Below, piece after piece: positions 8,225-17,372 of a stretch of 64,000 nt of DNA. The notes beneath the pieces were generated by a model. The model had not been told where the DNA came from, ran no database searches, and worked only from the letters and a program-made list of their open reading frames with translations. The DNA comes from Saccharomonospora viridis DSM 43017 (GTDB lineage: Bacteria > Actinomycetota > Actinomycetes > Mycobacteriales > Pseudonocardiaceae): positions 3,002,001 through 3,066,000 of the forward strand of contig NC_013159.1 of the NCBI RefSeq assembly GCF_000023865.1, in the 5' to 3' direction. Within the stretch, counting starts at the first letter, position 1, and every line of letters starts with the position of its first letter. The position numbers and the translations under genes are program-made.

Positions 8225-10201
8225 TCACTCGCCGGGTTGCACCACCTGCTCGAAGTAGTCGGCCATATCGTTCGCCGGAGTGGCACCGCCCTCCCCGGTG
8301 ATGTTGATCTGGTACACGAATCCGGCGAGTGGTCGATCGTCGACGGTGAACACGATGACCGACGCGGTGCGCCCGCCCGACGCCGTGTAACGGCCGGAAA
8401 GACCGTTGCCCTTCCACGCCGCCTGCACCAGATCGCCACCGCCCGTGCGACTGATCAAACCGTCGGTGTACTCCTGGATGACGTCGGTGGAGCTCGCGTG
8501 CAGATACGTGATCTGAGCCCCCGCCAACCCCGGCGCCGAACAGGTCACCGTCGCCCCCAGCTGTTCCTCGTTCGCCGCGGCGGCGGCACCCGTGCCGGTA
8601 CCGGGCGCGCATTCGTTGTTCTGCGCCACGTGTCCCGCGAGCTGGCGCATGCACCCGGTGAACCCCTGCTCGTCGGTCTCGCCCGGCTCCTTGCACTCCT
8701 CCGCGGAGTAGGTGGTGACCGACGACGACGGCCAGAACAGCCACGCCGCCCCACCACCGAGTACGGCCACCACCACGACGGCCACGGCGACGAGCCAACC
8801 GGTGCGTTTACGCCGCTTCTGCTTCTCCCCGCGGTCCTTCGGGACCGCGGGGAACTGGGCGGTCTCCTGTGTCGGGCTCACCGCGCCCACCGCCCCCGGC
8901 CCACTCGGCGGGTACGCCGCGGACGTCGGATGCTGGGCGTACTGCGGGGACTGCTGGGTCAGGCCGGTGGGGGGCGAATACGGGCCGGTGACGGAGGCGG
9001 CGGGCGCGGTGGGCGCGGTGGGCACGGTGGGCGCTGCCACGGACCCCGTGACCGGGGGCGGGGCGACAGGATGGGCCCCGGATTGCGCACCGGCCATGTC
9101 ACCTTCGATCTGCTGGGTGCGCATGGTGAGGCCGTCGGGGCTCACATGGTGCGCACCGAAGGCGACGGCGGTCTCGGGCTGATCGAGACTGGAGGGCACG
9201 ATGCCGAGCTTCTCGGCCAGCAGACTGCCCACGAGTGGCAGCCTGCTGGACCCCCCGACCAGGTAGATGCCGGCGAGCTGGTCCGGGCTCAGCCCCGCCG
9301 AGCGGACGGTGCGGGCGAGCAGCTCGACACTGCGCAGCATCATGGGGCGGACGAGTGCCTCCAGCTCGGCCCTGGTCACCAGGACGTCGGAGAACGGCTC
9401 CGGCATCGGCACCTCGGTCTGCGGCAGCCGGGAAAGGGCTTCCTTCGCCGCCTTCACGTCCTCCTGGAGCGCTCTGCGGGCACGGCGATCGGCGGTCGAC
9501 TCGGGCCGCAGCAGCCGCTGCCAACGCTGCGGATCTGTGTGGGACACCTCGCGACCCACGTGCACCAGCAGGGCCTGGTCGACGTCGAGACCGCCGAGAT
9601 CGGGAAGACCGTCCTCGGCCAACACCGTGAAGCCGTTCGGGGTGGCACCGACCACCGCGACGTCGAACGTGCCGGCTCCCAGGTCGTAGACGGCCAGGGT
9701 CTGCCCCGGGACGAGCGCCTTGCCGGGGAACGACGCGAAGTGGGCCGCGGCGGCGACGGGCTCGGGCACGAGCGTGATCGTGTTGCCCATCCCGGCCAGC
9801 CGTGCGGCCGACAGGAGCACATTGCGACGGACGGGCCCCCATTGGGCGGGGTGGGAAAGACGGACCTCCTCGGGGTGTTCCCCGCCGAGCTGACGCACCG
9901 TTTCTTCGTAGACACGCCGCAGCACGGCCGCCAACACCTCGGTGACGGGCACGACGTCGGTGCCGAGGAGGAGGGTCTGTTCGTCAACCCTGCGTTTGGG
10001 GTTGGGTTCGAAACGGGTCGGATCGAGCCGAGCACGGCGTTCGGCGTCCCTACCGACCACGAGACCGCCTTCCTCCTCGGCGAACACCGCTGAGGGCATC
10101 GTGGTCGAGCCGTCGACATCGATGACCCTGGGTGGCCTTCCGTGTGCCGCGAGTACGGCTACGGTATTGGACGTACCGAGATCGACGGACAGAATCCCCA
10201 C
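8225..10201 (-). CDS. Hsp70-family ATPase with C-terminal membrane anchor and extracytoplasmic domain
   Basis: A 658-residue protein. Residues 1 to about 360 form a DnaK-like actin-fold ATPase: phosphate 1 is VDLGTSNTVAV, phosphate 2 is VYDLGAGTFDVAVVG, and the adenosine loop is YLVGGSSRLPLVGSLL. The substrate-binding domain of DnaK is missing. Instead a proline/glycine/threonine-rich linker leads to KRRKRTG and one transmembrane helix (about 472-490). An outside domain of about 165 residues follows, with four to five cysteines. The GTG at 10201 has AAGGGAG 5 nt upstream. Such actinobacterial fusions are probably sensors or envelope chaperones rather than general chaperones. No GrpE or DnaJ gene is nearby. 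Confidence 0.85.
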   Translation of the reverse strand: MGILSVDLGTSNTVAVLAAHGRPPRVIDVDGSTTMPSAVFAEEEGGLVVGRDAERRARLDPTRFEPNPKRRVDEQTLLLGTDVVPVTEVLAAVLRRVYEETVRQLGGEHPEEVRLSHPAQWGPVRRNVLLSAARLAGMGNTITLVPEPVAAAAHFASFPGKALVPGQTLAVYDLGAGTFDVAVVGATPNGFTVLAEDGLPDLGGLDVDQALLVHVGREVSHTDPQRWQRLLRPESTADRRARRALQEDVKAAKEALSRLPQTEVPMPEPFSDVLVTRAELEALVRPMMLRSVELLARTVRSAGLSPDQLAGIYLVGGSSRLPLVGSLLAEKLGIVPSSLDQPETAVAFGAHHVSPDGLTMRTQQIEGDMAGAQSGAHPVAPPPVTGSVAAPTVPTAPTAPAASVTGPYSPPTGLTQQSPQYAQHPTSAAYPPSGPGAVGAVSPTQETAQFPAVPKDRGEKQKRRKRTGWLVAVAVVVVAVLGGGAAWLFWPSSSVTTYSAEECKEPGETDEQGFTGCMRQLAGHVAQNNECAPGTGTGAAAAANEEQLGATVTCSAPGLAGAQITYLHASSTDVIQEYTDGLISRTGGGDLVQAAWKGNGLSGRYTASGGRTASVIVFTVDDRPLAGFVYQINITGEGGATPANDMADYFEQVVQPGE

Positions 10202-10340
10202 CAGTTCTCCCTTGTCGAGTTCCCGAGATCCGCGAAGGATGCTTTCACGTTCGCCGTCGCCGCGGAGACGCACCCGCCGGATTCGTCGTCCGAAATCGCG
10301 TGAGCGGCCGGAATGTCGGTGAGGCACGCATGATGAAGAC

Positions 10341-13300
10341 GTGCCCGACAACGCAAGCGGTGACGTGCTCGAGTTGTTCTCCCCCGCGACCCGGGAGTGG
10401 TTCACCAGTGCCTTCGCGCGCCCCACGGCCGCCCAGGAGGGGGCGTGGCGGGCCGCACGGGCCGGGGAGCATGCGCTGGTGATCGCGCCCACCGGCTCGG
10501 GCAAGACGCTGGCGGCGTTCCTGTGGGCGCTCGACCGGCTGGCGACCTCTCCTCCGTCCGAAGGAAGGAAGCGGTGTCGGGTGCTCTACGTGTCCCCGCT
10601 CAAGGCGTTGGCGGTGGACGTCCAACGCAACCTGCGGACGCCGCTGACGGGGATCGCGCAAGCCGCCCTCCGGTTGGGTGTGCCGGCACCGGACATCACC
10701 GTGGGAACCCGCACGGGGGACACGACGCCCGCCGAACGCCGCGCGTTCACACGAACCCCTCCGGATGTGCTGGTGACCACGCCGGAATCGCTGTTCCTGC
10801 TGCTGACCTCGGCAGCCCGGGAAGCGCTGCGCGGAGTCGAGACGGTGATCGTCGACGAGGTGCACGCGGTCGCAGGGAGCAAACGCGGAGCCCATCTGGC
10901 GCTGTCCCTGGAACGGCTCGACGACCTGCTCGACCGCCCGGCGCAGCGGATCGGACTGTCGGCGACCGTGCGTCCGGTGGACGAGGTGAGCACGTTCCTG
11001 GCCGGCGGCAGACCCGTCCGCATCGTCCAACCCGCGATCGACAAGACCGTCGAGGTCCGGGTGGAGGTTCCGGTCGAGGACCTGGGGGAGCTCGACGCAC
11101 GGTCCCGTCCGGAACCGGCTGAACCGGCGCCGCTGCCCACGGAGGCGGATCCCACAGCGGGCACCGAGGTCACCGGAGGAACCACGCCCCGAAGGTCCGT
11201 CTGGCCCGCCGTGGAGGAGCGGGTGCTCGACCTCGTGCGCGCACACCGGTCGACCATCGTGTTCGTCAATTCGCGGCGGTTGGCCGAACGGTTGACGGCA
11301 CGGCTCAACGAGTTGGCGGCCGAACAGGCGGGGACGATCGAGGTACCGGGACGCTTCCCCGCGGAGGCGATCGGCCAGTCCGGGTTCGTCGGCGCGCTCC
11401 CGGAAACGGCTTCCGTGGTGGCCCGGGCGCACCACGGCTCGATGTCACGGGAACAGCGGACCCGCGTCGAGGAGGAGTTGAAGTCGGGCAGGCTGCCGTG
11501 CGTCGTGGCGACCTCGTCGCTGGAGCTGGGCATCGACATGGGAGCCGTGGACCTCGTGATCCAGGTGGAGGCCCCACCCACGGTGGCCTCCGGGCTGCAG
11601 CGGATCGGCCGCGCGGGCCACCAGGTGGGGGCCGTGTCGAGGGGGGTGGTGTTCCCGAAGTTCCGGGGCGATCTCGTGTCGTGCGCCGTGGTGGCCGAGC
11701 GGATGGCCGAAGGCGCCATCGAAGCGGTGCGTTTCCCCCGTAACCCGCTGGACGTGTTGGCCCAGCACATCGTGGCGATGGTGGCCGTGGAGCCCCGCAC
11801 GGTGGACGATGTGGCGACGACCGTGCGCAGGGCCGCTCCGTTCGCCTCGCTGCCCGACGACGCGTTGCACGCCGTACTCGACATGTTGGCGGGCCGCTAT
11901 CCGAGCGAGGAGTTCGGCGAGCTGCGCGCCCGCATCACCTGGGACCGGATCACCGGTGTACTGCAAGGCCGGCCCGGCGCACAGCGGCTCGCCGTCACCT
12001 CGGGTGGCACGATCCCCGACCGTGGTTTGTTCACCGTGATGACGCCGGGAGACGGTGAGCGGCCGGGGTCGCGGGTCGGCGAACTGGACGAGGAGATGGT
12101 CTACGAGTCCAGGGTCGGCGACACCGTGCTGCTGGGCACGTCGTCGTGGCGGGTCACCGACATCACCCACGACCGCGTGGTCGTGGTCCCCGCGCCGGGC
12201 GAGCCCGCGAGGATGCCGTTCTGGCGCGGCGACACCCCGGGCAGGCCGGCGGAACTGGGTCGCGCAGTCGGAGGTTTCCTCCGCTTCCTGTCCACTGCAG
12301 ACAAACAGGAGGCACTTCGCCGGATGACGGAGGCCGGTCTGGACGAGCGTGCGGGAAGGAACCTCCTGGCCTATGTGGACGAGCAGCGTGCCGCCACCCG
12401 ACACGTGCCGAGTGACCGGACGATCCTGCTCGAACGTTTCCGGGACGAGCTGGGTGACTGGCGGGTGGTCGTGCACTCCCCCTTCGGCGCGCGGGTGAAC
12501 GCGCCGTGGGCGCTGGCCATCGCGGCACGGCTGCGAAAGCACCGGGACGTGGACGCACACGTGGTGCACTCGGACGACGGGATCGTCCTGCGTTTGCCGG
12601 ACACACTGGACGACGAGGGACGGGAGGTGCTGATCGGCGCCGAGGACGTCCTGTTCGACCCCGACGAGATCGAGTCCCTGGTCGCCGCCGAAGTGGGTGG
12701 CTCCGCGTTGTTCGCGGCACGGTTCCGCGAATGCGCGGCGCGTTCCCTGCTGTTGCCACGCCGTGACCCGCGGCGGCGCACCCCGCTGTGGCAGCAGCGG
12801 CAACGGGCGTCGCAACTGCTCGCCGTGGCGGCGAAGTACGAACGGTTCCCGGTGGTCCTGGAAACCATGCGGGAGTGTTTGCAGGACGTGTACGACGTGG
12901 GCGGCCTGCGGGAGTTGATGGGTGACATCGCGGCTCGATCGGTACGGGTCGTGGAAGTGGAGACACCGTCGGCCTCACCGTTCGCCCGCAGCCTGCTGTT
13001 CGGTTACGTCGGCATGTTCCTGTACGAGGCCGACGCGCCGCTGGCCGAGCGACGTGCCGCGGCGTTGTCGGTGGATTCGACCCTGTTGGCCGAGCTGCTC
13101 GGCACCGAGGCCATTCGGGAACTGCTCGACGCCGATGTCGTCGCCGGGATGGAACGCTCGTTGCAACGGCTCACTCCCGAACGGCACGCCCGCGGGGTCG
13201 AGGAGACGGCCGACCTGTTGCGTTCCCTCGGCGACCTGACGCGGCAGGAGGCGGCTGAACGCGGAGTCCGGCCGGAATGGCTGGAACGGCTGGTGGCCGA

Positions 13301-14990
13301 ACGGCGCGCGATCGTGGTGCGCATCGCCGGCGAGGAACGCTATCTCGCCATCGAGGACGCGAGTCGGGTGCGGGACGCGCTCGGGGTGGCGTTACCGGTC
13401 GGGGTGCCCGAGTCATTCACCGAACCGGTCGCCGATCCCCTGGGGGATCTGCTGCGGCGCTATGCGCGAACGCATACCCCGTTCTCGGCGCACGAGGCCG
13501 CGACGCGGTTCGGACTCGGCACAGCGGTGGTCACCGATGTCCTGGACCGGTTGACGGCCGAAGGCGCGCTGGTGCGAGGAGAGCTGCGGCCACAGGGTGC
13601 GCCGGGTTATGAGGCGGGGATGGAGTACTGCGACGCCGCGGTGCTGAGAAGGCTGCGGAGGGCGTCGCTGGCGAGACTGCGTTCTGAGGTGGAGCCGGTC
13701 GAACATGCGGCGTTCGGTCGGTTCCTGCCCAGCTGGCACGGCCTCGGCGCGCAGCGACGCCGTGCCGATTCGGCCCCCACCCCCGACGACGTGTTGGCGG
13801 TGGTGGAGCAGCTCGCGGGGGCCCCGTTGCCGGCGAGTGCACTGGAGTCGTTGATCCTGCCCGCTCGGCTGCCGGGCTATCACCCGGCGCTGTTGGACGA
13901 GTTGACGGTGGCGGGGGAGGTGACGTGGTGCGGCTGTGGCGCACTGTCGGGTGGTGACGGCTGGGTGGCCCTGGCCCCGGCCGACGTGGCCGACCTGCTG
14001 TTGCCGGACCCCGAGGACACGTCCACCCACGGCCCACTCCACGCGGCGATAGTGTCGGCTTTGGACGGTGGCGGGTTGTTCTTCCGTCAGCTCGTCGATC
14101 GTGTCGCCACCATGCTGGACGAACCGTGCACCGACGCCGACGTGATCACGGCCCTGTGGGAGCTCGTGTGGGCGGGGCTGGTGTCGAACGACACGCTGGC
14201 ACCTCTCCGCGCCCAGGTCGCCGGGCGGGGTGTCGCGCACAGGCCCCGTCGATCCGCACCGCGCGGACGGTATGCGCGGCTACGGGCGGCTCGTCCCACG
14301 ATGCCCGGTCGTACCGGACCACCGACGGTGGCCGGGCGGTGGGACTTGGCCCCCGCGCGCGAGACGGACCCGACCCGCCGGGCGCACGCCCGCACCGAGT
14401 CGTTCCTGGAACGGCACGGCGTGCTCACCCGGGGAGCGCTGGAGACCGAGCGGGTGGACGGCGGTTTCTCCGGCATCTACAAGGTGTTGCGCGGGATGGA
14501 GGACGCGGGCCAGGTCGTGCGCGGCTACGTCGTCGAGGGGCTGGGGGCCGCTCAATTCGCGGCGCGAGGCGCGATCGATCGGGTACGAGCGTTCTCGGAG
14601 GCCGGTGGGTGGCGAGCGGAACACCGGGCCGTGGTCCTGGCCGCCGCCGACCCGGCTCAACCGTACGGTGCCGCGTTACCGTGGCCTGCCGTCGTGGGCA
14701 CCACCGCCCATCGGCCGGCGCGTAAGGCGGGTGCGTTGACGGTGCTCGTGGACGGTGTTCCCGCGCTCTACGCCGAACGCGGAGGCCGGTCGCTGTTGTC
14801 GTTCACCGACGACGAGCTCACTTTGCACGTCGCCGCCGAGGCGCTGGCGACGGCGGTGCGCGACGGGTGGCTCGGGCAGCTACGGGTGCGACGCGCCGAC
14901 GGCGAGGAGATCCTGACCTCGAAGTTGGCGGACGTGCTTCGCGATGTGGGGTTCCGCGTCACCCCACAAGGACTGCGACTGCGGGGATGA
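10341..14990 (+). CDS. lhr: Large helicase-related ATP-dependent helicase Lhr
   Basis: A 1549-residue superfamily 2 helicase. Walker A is APTGSGKT (49-56), the DEVH box is at 172-175, and GLSATVRP is motif III. LELGIDMGAVDLVIQ and RIGRAGHQVG are motifs V and VI. The Lhr-core winged-helix and beta-barrel region follows to about residue 870, then the long C-terminal extension found in mycobacterial-type full-length Lhr. Lhr translocates 3' to 5' on ssDNA and unwinds RNA:DNA hybrids, and is tied to DNA repair. The start codon is a GTG with a poor Shine-Dalgarno, so a GTG seven codons on is an alternative. It is divergent from the Hsp70 gene, 139 bp away. Confidence 0.95.
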   Translation: MPDNASGDVLELFSPATREWFTSAFARPTAAQEGAWRAARAGEHALVIAPTGSGKTLAAFLWALDRLATSPPSEGRKRCRVLYVSPLKALAVDVQRNLRTPLTGIAQAALRLGVPAPDITVGTRTGDTTPAERRAFTRTPPDVLVTTPESLFLLLTSAAREALRGVETVIVDEVHAVAGSKRGAHLALSLERLDDLLDRPAQRIGLSATVRPVDEVSTFLAGGRPVRIVQPAIDKTVEVRVEVPVEDLGELDARSRPEPAEPAPLPTEADPTAGTEVTGGTTPRRSVWPAVEERVLDLVRAHRSTIVFVNSRRLAERLTARLNELAAEQAGTIEVPGRFPAEAIGQSGFVGALPETASVVARAHHGSMSREQRTRVEEELKSGRLPCVVATSSLELGIDMGAVDLVIQVEAPPTVASGLQRIGRAGHQVGAVSRGVVFPKFRGDLVSCAVVAERMAEGAIEAVRFPRNPLDVLAQHIVAMVAVEPRTVDDVATTVRRAAPFASLPDDALHAVLDMLAGRYPSEEFGELRARITWDRITGVLQGRPGAQRLAVTSGGTIPDRGLFTVMTPGDGERPGSRVGELDEEMVYESRVGDTVLLGTSSWRVTDITHDRVVVVPAPGEPARMPFWRGDTPGRPAELGRAVGGFLRFLSTADKQEALRRMTEAGLDERAGRNLLAYVDEQRAATRHVPSDRTILLERFRDELGDWRVVVHSPFGARVNAPWALAIAARLRKHRDVDAHVVHSDDGIVLRLPDTLDDEGREVLIGAEDVLFDPDEIESLVAAEVGGSALFAARFRECAARSLLLPRRDPRRRTPLWQQRQRASQLLAVAAKYERFPVVLETMRECLQDVYDVGGLRELMGDIAARSVRVVEVETPSASPFARSLLFGYVGMFLYEADAPLAERRAAALSVDSTLLAELLGTEAIRELLDADVVAGMERSLQRLTPERHARGVEETADLLRSLGDLTRQEAAERGVRPEWLERLVAERRAIVVRIAGEERYLAIEDASRVRDALGVALPVGVPESFTEPVADPLGDLLRRYARTHTPFSAHEAATRFGLGTAVVTDVLDRLTAEGALVRGELRPQGAPGYEAGMEYCDAAVLRRLRRASLARLRSEVEPVEHAAFGRFLPSWHGLGAQRRRADSAPTPDDVLAVVEQLAGAPLPASALESLILPARLPGYHPALLDELTVAGEVTWCGCGALSGGDGWVALAPADVADLLLPDPEDTSTHGPLHAAIVSALDGGGLFFRQLVDRVATMLDEPCTDADVITALWELVWAGLVSNDTLAPLRAQVAGRGVAHRPRRSAPRGRYARLRAARPTMPGRTGPPTVAGRWDLAPARETDPTRRAHARTESFLERHGVLTRGALETERVDGGFSGIYKVLRGMEDAGQVVRGYVVEGLGAAQFAARGAIDRVRAFSEAGGWRAEHRAVVLAAADPAQPYGAALPWPAVVGTTAHRPARKAGALTVLVDGVPALYAERGGRSLLSFTDDELTLHVAAEALATAVRDGWLGQLRVRRADGEEILTSKLADVLRDVGFRVTPQGLRLRG

Positions 14991-15058
14991 CGGAACCCGA
15001 TGCGACGTGGGCCCGTGGTTAAGCTCGGCTCCAGCGACGCTCAGGGAGGAACAGCTTC

Positions 15059-15559
15059 ATGGTGATGCGTGACCTGCGATACTTCGGCGATCCGGTGCTG
15101 AAGTCGCCCGCGGACCCGGTGACGACGTTCGACGACTCGATTCGAGCGCTGGTGGACGACCTGCTCGACACGGTGAACCTCCCCGGTCGGGCCGGACTGG
15201 CGGCGCCCCAGATCGGCGTGGGACTGCGCGCCTTCAGCTACAACGTGGACGGCTCCATCGGCTACGTGCTCAACCCCGAGCTCGTCGAGTTGTCCGAGGA
15301 GAAGCACGAGGTCATGGAGGGTTGCCTGTCCCTTCCCGGGCTGTCGTTCACCACGGTGCGGGCCCAGCGGGCGACGGTCAAAGGGGTGGATCTGCGCAAC
15401 GAGCCGGTCACCGTGTCCGGTTCGGGATTGCTGGCTCAGTGCCTGCAACACGAGGTCGATCACCTCGACGGCCTGTTGTACATCGACCGTCTCGAGCCGC
15501 AGCAGCGGAAGCAGGCGCTGCGCGAGGCCAGGGGCAAAGACTGGTTCTGGTCGCGTTAG
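15059..15559 (+). CDS. def: Peptide deformylase
   Basis: A 166-residue metalloenzyme removing the formyl group from nascent N-terminal methionine. All three motifs are present: GLAAPQ (46-51), EGCLS (87-91, metal-ligand cysteine) and HEVDH (131-135, two metal-ligand histidines and the catalytic glutamate). The ATG at 15059 has GGGAGG with normal spacing. It follows lhr by 68 bp. Length fits type I/III actinobacterial deformylases. It may be one of several copies in the genome. Confidence 0.97.
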   Translation: MVMRDLRYFGDPVLKSPADPVTTFDDSIRALVDDLLDTVNLPGRAGLAAPQIGVGLRAFSYNVDGSIGYVLNPELVELSEEKHEVMEGCLSLPGLSFTTVRAQRATVKGVDLRNEPVTVSGSGLLAQCLQHEVDHLDGLLYIDRLEPQQRKQALREARGKDWFWSR

Positions 15560-15641
15560 GACGGTCACAGCAACGACACACTCGATCACCAGGATTGTTA
15601 TAAACCTGTGTCTATTCCCACTCTCTCGTGACATCAGCGTT

Positions 15642-15663
15642 GCCGGTTCTTAATCTGACCGGC
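15642..15663 (+). promoter_or_regulatory. Small hairpin in the leader of the wall-hydrolase-like gene
   Basis: GCCGGT and ACCGGC form 6-bp arms around a 10-nt loop 44 bp before the start codon. Just upstream is an A/T-rich patch with a possible -10 (TATAAA near 15599). No known riboswitch consensus was recognised. Confidence 0.3.
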
Positions 15664-15668
15664 GCTGA

Positions 15669-15696
15669 GTTCACCGGGTTCACCGGAGTTCACGGG
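15669..15696 (+). repeat. Three short direct repeats covering the ribosome-binding region
   Basis: GTTCACCGG, GTTCACCGG and GTTCACGGG occur at 15669, 15678 and 15688. The last one abuts the GGAGTAGGAACC Shine-Dalgarno of the gene at 15707. The spacing (9 and 10 bp, about one helical turn) suits a DNA- or RNA-binding regulator. Confidence 0.4.
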
Positions 15697-15706
15697 AGTA
15701 GGAACC

Positions 15707-16489
15707 ATGACAGGGCGGCATCGAGCCACGCATGGCCGTCAGCGCGGCCGGTATCGCAGGCGTTACCGAGGTCGTCACCGCGCGCCGAGCACGACCGCAT
15801 CCTGGTTGGGCCCCACGGCGCTCGGCACCGTCGTCGCCGGCGCCTTGGCGTTGACCCTCTACGCCACCAACGGTCTGGTCCAGGACGGGGACGCACTACC
15901 CGCGGCTATGGCCCTGGAGACCACGTCGGCATCCCCCACCCCCAGTCCCACGTCCTCCGTCCCACCGTCGACCAGCACGAAGAGCACGACGTCGACGACC
16001 CCTGAGCCCTCGGAAACCTCTGCGACCCCCACCACCACGGAGAGCACGGAAACCGTCGAGACAGCGGAGATCGCCGACACCACCGAGACGGCCGCGGCCG
16101 AACCCGCCGAATCAGCGACGCCGGAACCGGAGCCCTGCTCGACCGACCTGGAGGGGACCCAGCCCCACGTCGCACAGGTCGGCCATCACATATTGACGAA
16201 GTTCGATGTGGACGCCGTCGGCGGACGCGCCGAACGTTCCAATCCCAGTGACCACCCGCTGGGACTCGCCCTCGACTTCATGGTCAGCCCGGATGTCGGT
16301 GACGCCCTCGCGGAATACGTCCTCGAACATCGCGAGGAATTCGGTGTCACCTACGTCATCTGGCAACAACGGATCAACAGCGGCAGCGGCTGGACCCTGA
16401 TGGAGGACCGTGGTAGCCCCACGGCCAACCACATGGACCACGTGCACGTGTCGTTCGCCGCTGGGGTCGACGTCTCCGTCACCTGCTGA
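15707..16489 (+). CDS. Membrane-anchored protein with Ser/Thr-rich stalk and a peptidase M15-like outer domain
   Basis: A 260-residue protein. An arginine-rich cytoplasmic tail (1-30, with RGRYRRRYRGRHR) precedes one membrane helix (about 35-53). A Thr/Ser/Pro/Glu stalk (70-140) follows, then a folded domain (143-260). In that domain SDHPLGLALDFM (H183, D190) and NHMDHVHVSF (H242, H245, H247) resemble the zinc ligands of D-Ala-D-Ala carboxypeptidase/VanY-type M15 hydrolases. Two cysteines (144, 260) may bridge the domain. A peptidoglycan-modifying role is inferred from fold and location; the exact substrate is unknown. GGAGTAGG gives a strong Shine-Dalgarno, and a hairpin terminator follows at 16558. 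Confidence 0.7.
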   Translation: MTGRHRATHGRQRGRYRRRYRGRHRAPSTTASWLGPTALGTVVAGALALTLYATNGLVQDGDALPAAMALETTSASPTPSPTSSVPPSTSTKSTTSTTPEPSETSATPTTTESTETVETAEIADTTETAAAEPAESATPEPEPCSTDLEGTQPHVAQVGHHILTKFDVDAVGGRAERSNPSDHPLGLALDFMVSPDVGDALAEYVLEHREEFGVTYVIWQQRINSGSGWTLMEDRGSPTANHMDHVHVSFAAGVDVSVTC

Positions 16490-16557
16490 GTCACCCGCCG
16501 AGCAGGCCCTCCTCCACGGACGACAGCGGGCGACACCGACCTCCCGCACCCCACACC

Positions 16558-16593
16558 ACGGCGGAGTGTCCTTCAAGGGCACTCCGCCGTTTT
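16558..16593 (+). terminator. Rho-independent terminator
   Basis: Perfect 11-bp arms (ACGGCGGAGTG and complement) surround an 11-nt loop and are followed by TTTT. It ends the transcript of the preceding wall-hydrolase-like gene. The following 146 bp to the HEPN gene hold nothing recognisable. Confidence 0.85.
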
Positions 16594-16740
16594 CGACCAC
16601 AGACGAACAGAACGAGCGAACGAACCACGAGCAAGTCAGAACGAACACAGCCGCGGCAGTCCTTGACTCCCCGGTCGATTCGGCCACGGCCGTCTCCACG
16701 GACACCGGTCAGGCGTGGATCGGCGACGTTTCCCGCACGC

Positions 16741-17256
16741 TCACTTCCCGTCCCGACGACTCCGGGTGCGAGGTCGCGCCTGACACCACGGCGCCCGAGC
16801 GGACGTCCGAGCACCGGATTCGCCCTGAGGTCCGTGTACGACACGATGGGCCAGCGCGACGAACTCCTCCGCCCGCCGCCGCAGATCGTCGACCATCGCA
16901 TCGTCGATGCCCCGCGTGATCCCGGCCTGCGCCGACGCGTGGGTGGCCGAGCGCGCTGCGAAGTATTCAGCCCACTGGGCCACCTCGGGCGCGGTCGAGG
17001 CCAGTAGCGCCCAGGTGCTCTGCGGCTTGGCCGCGCGACGGTGCGGCCGCCCCTTCGCCGCCAGGATCGCTGCGCCCGCCCGCAACGCCGACAGGTACGA
17101 GGCGGCGAACCGCGCGGCGAGCGTGCGTTCCCGCCCGGCGTCGGCGAGCCCGTGCCGCGCCTGGGCGAGCAACGACACGGCTTCGGGTGGCGCGGGTGGC
17201 CTCGGTTCGAACAACAGGGCCGAGCCCGCTCGACGTGGCACGGATCCGACGGTCAT
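16741..17256 (-). CDS. SAV_6107-family HEPN domain protein, apparently SOS-controlled
   Basis: A 171-residue helical protein recognised by LLAQARHGLADAGRERTLAA, SALRAGAAILAAKGRP, STWALLASTAPEVAQWAEYF and VDDLRRRAEEFVALAHRVVH. This is the actinobacterial HEPN_SAV_6107 family. The Rx4-6H motif of HEPN ribonucleases is not present, so nuclease activity is not supported. The ATG at 17256 has AAGGAG upstream. A perfect CTCGAAC-ATGT-GTTCGAG palindrome lies 116 bp upstream beside a GATAAT -10, so the gene is probably LexA-regulated. A strong hairpin sits in the leader. The GNAT gene is divergent. Function is unknown; DNA-damage induction is inferred. Confidence 0.8.
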   Translation of the reverse strand: MTVGSVPRRAGSALLFEPRPPAPPEAVSLLAQARHGLADAGRERTLAARFAASYLSALRAGAAILAAKGRPHRRAAKPQSTWALLASTAPEVAQWAEYFAARSATHASAQAGITRGIDDAMVDDLRRRAEEFVALAHRVVHGPQGESGARTSARAPWCQARPRTRSRRDGK

Positions 17257-17287
17257 GGCTTCAGCTCCTTCCGATGCGGACAGCGGA

Positions 17288-17328
17288 TGTTCGACGTGCG
17301 GCGCTTCCCCTCGCCGGCACGTCGAACA
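17288..17328. promoter_or_regulatory. Long inverted repeat in the HEPN leader
   Basis: Perfect 12-bp arms (TGTTCGACGTGC and complement) surround a 17-nt spacer. The spacer itself pairs GGCG with CGCC, giving a nearly continuous stem. It lies between the SOS box and the HEPN start codon, about 30 bp before it. There is no T-tract. It could be an attenuator, an mRNA-stability hairpin or a second operator. Confidence 0.5.
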
Positions 17329-17372
17329 CCCTTCGCCGATCCGCACCCGTCGACGAACCAACCACCACGGCC

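Noticed and set aside
15560-15706. c-di-AMP (ydaO-type) riboswitch before the wall-hydrolase-like gene
   Set aside because: Such riboswitches precede many actinobacterial wall hydrolases, but the conserved core sequences are not recognisable here and the leader is short.
16741-17256. HEPN ribonuclease toxin of a toxin-antitoxin pair
   Set aside because: No Rx4-6H catalytic motif is visible and there is no adjacent nucleotidyltransferase (MNT) or other antitoxin gene. The divergent partner is an ordinary GNAT.
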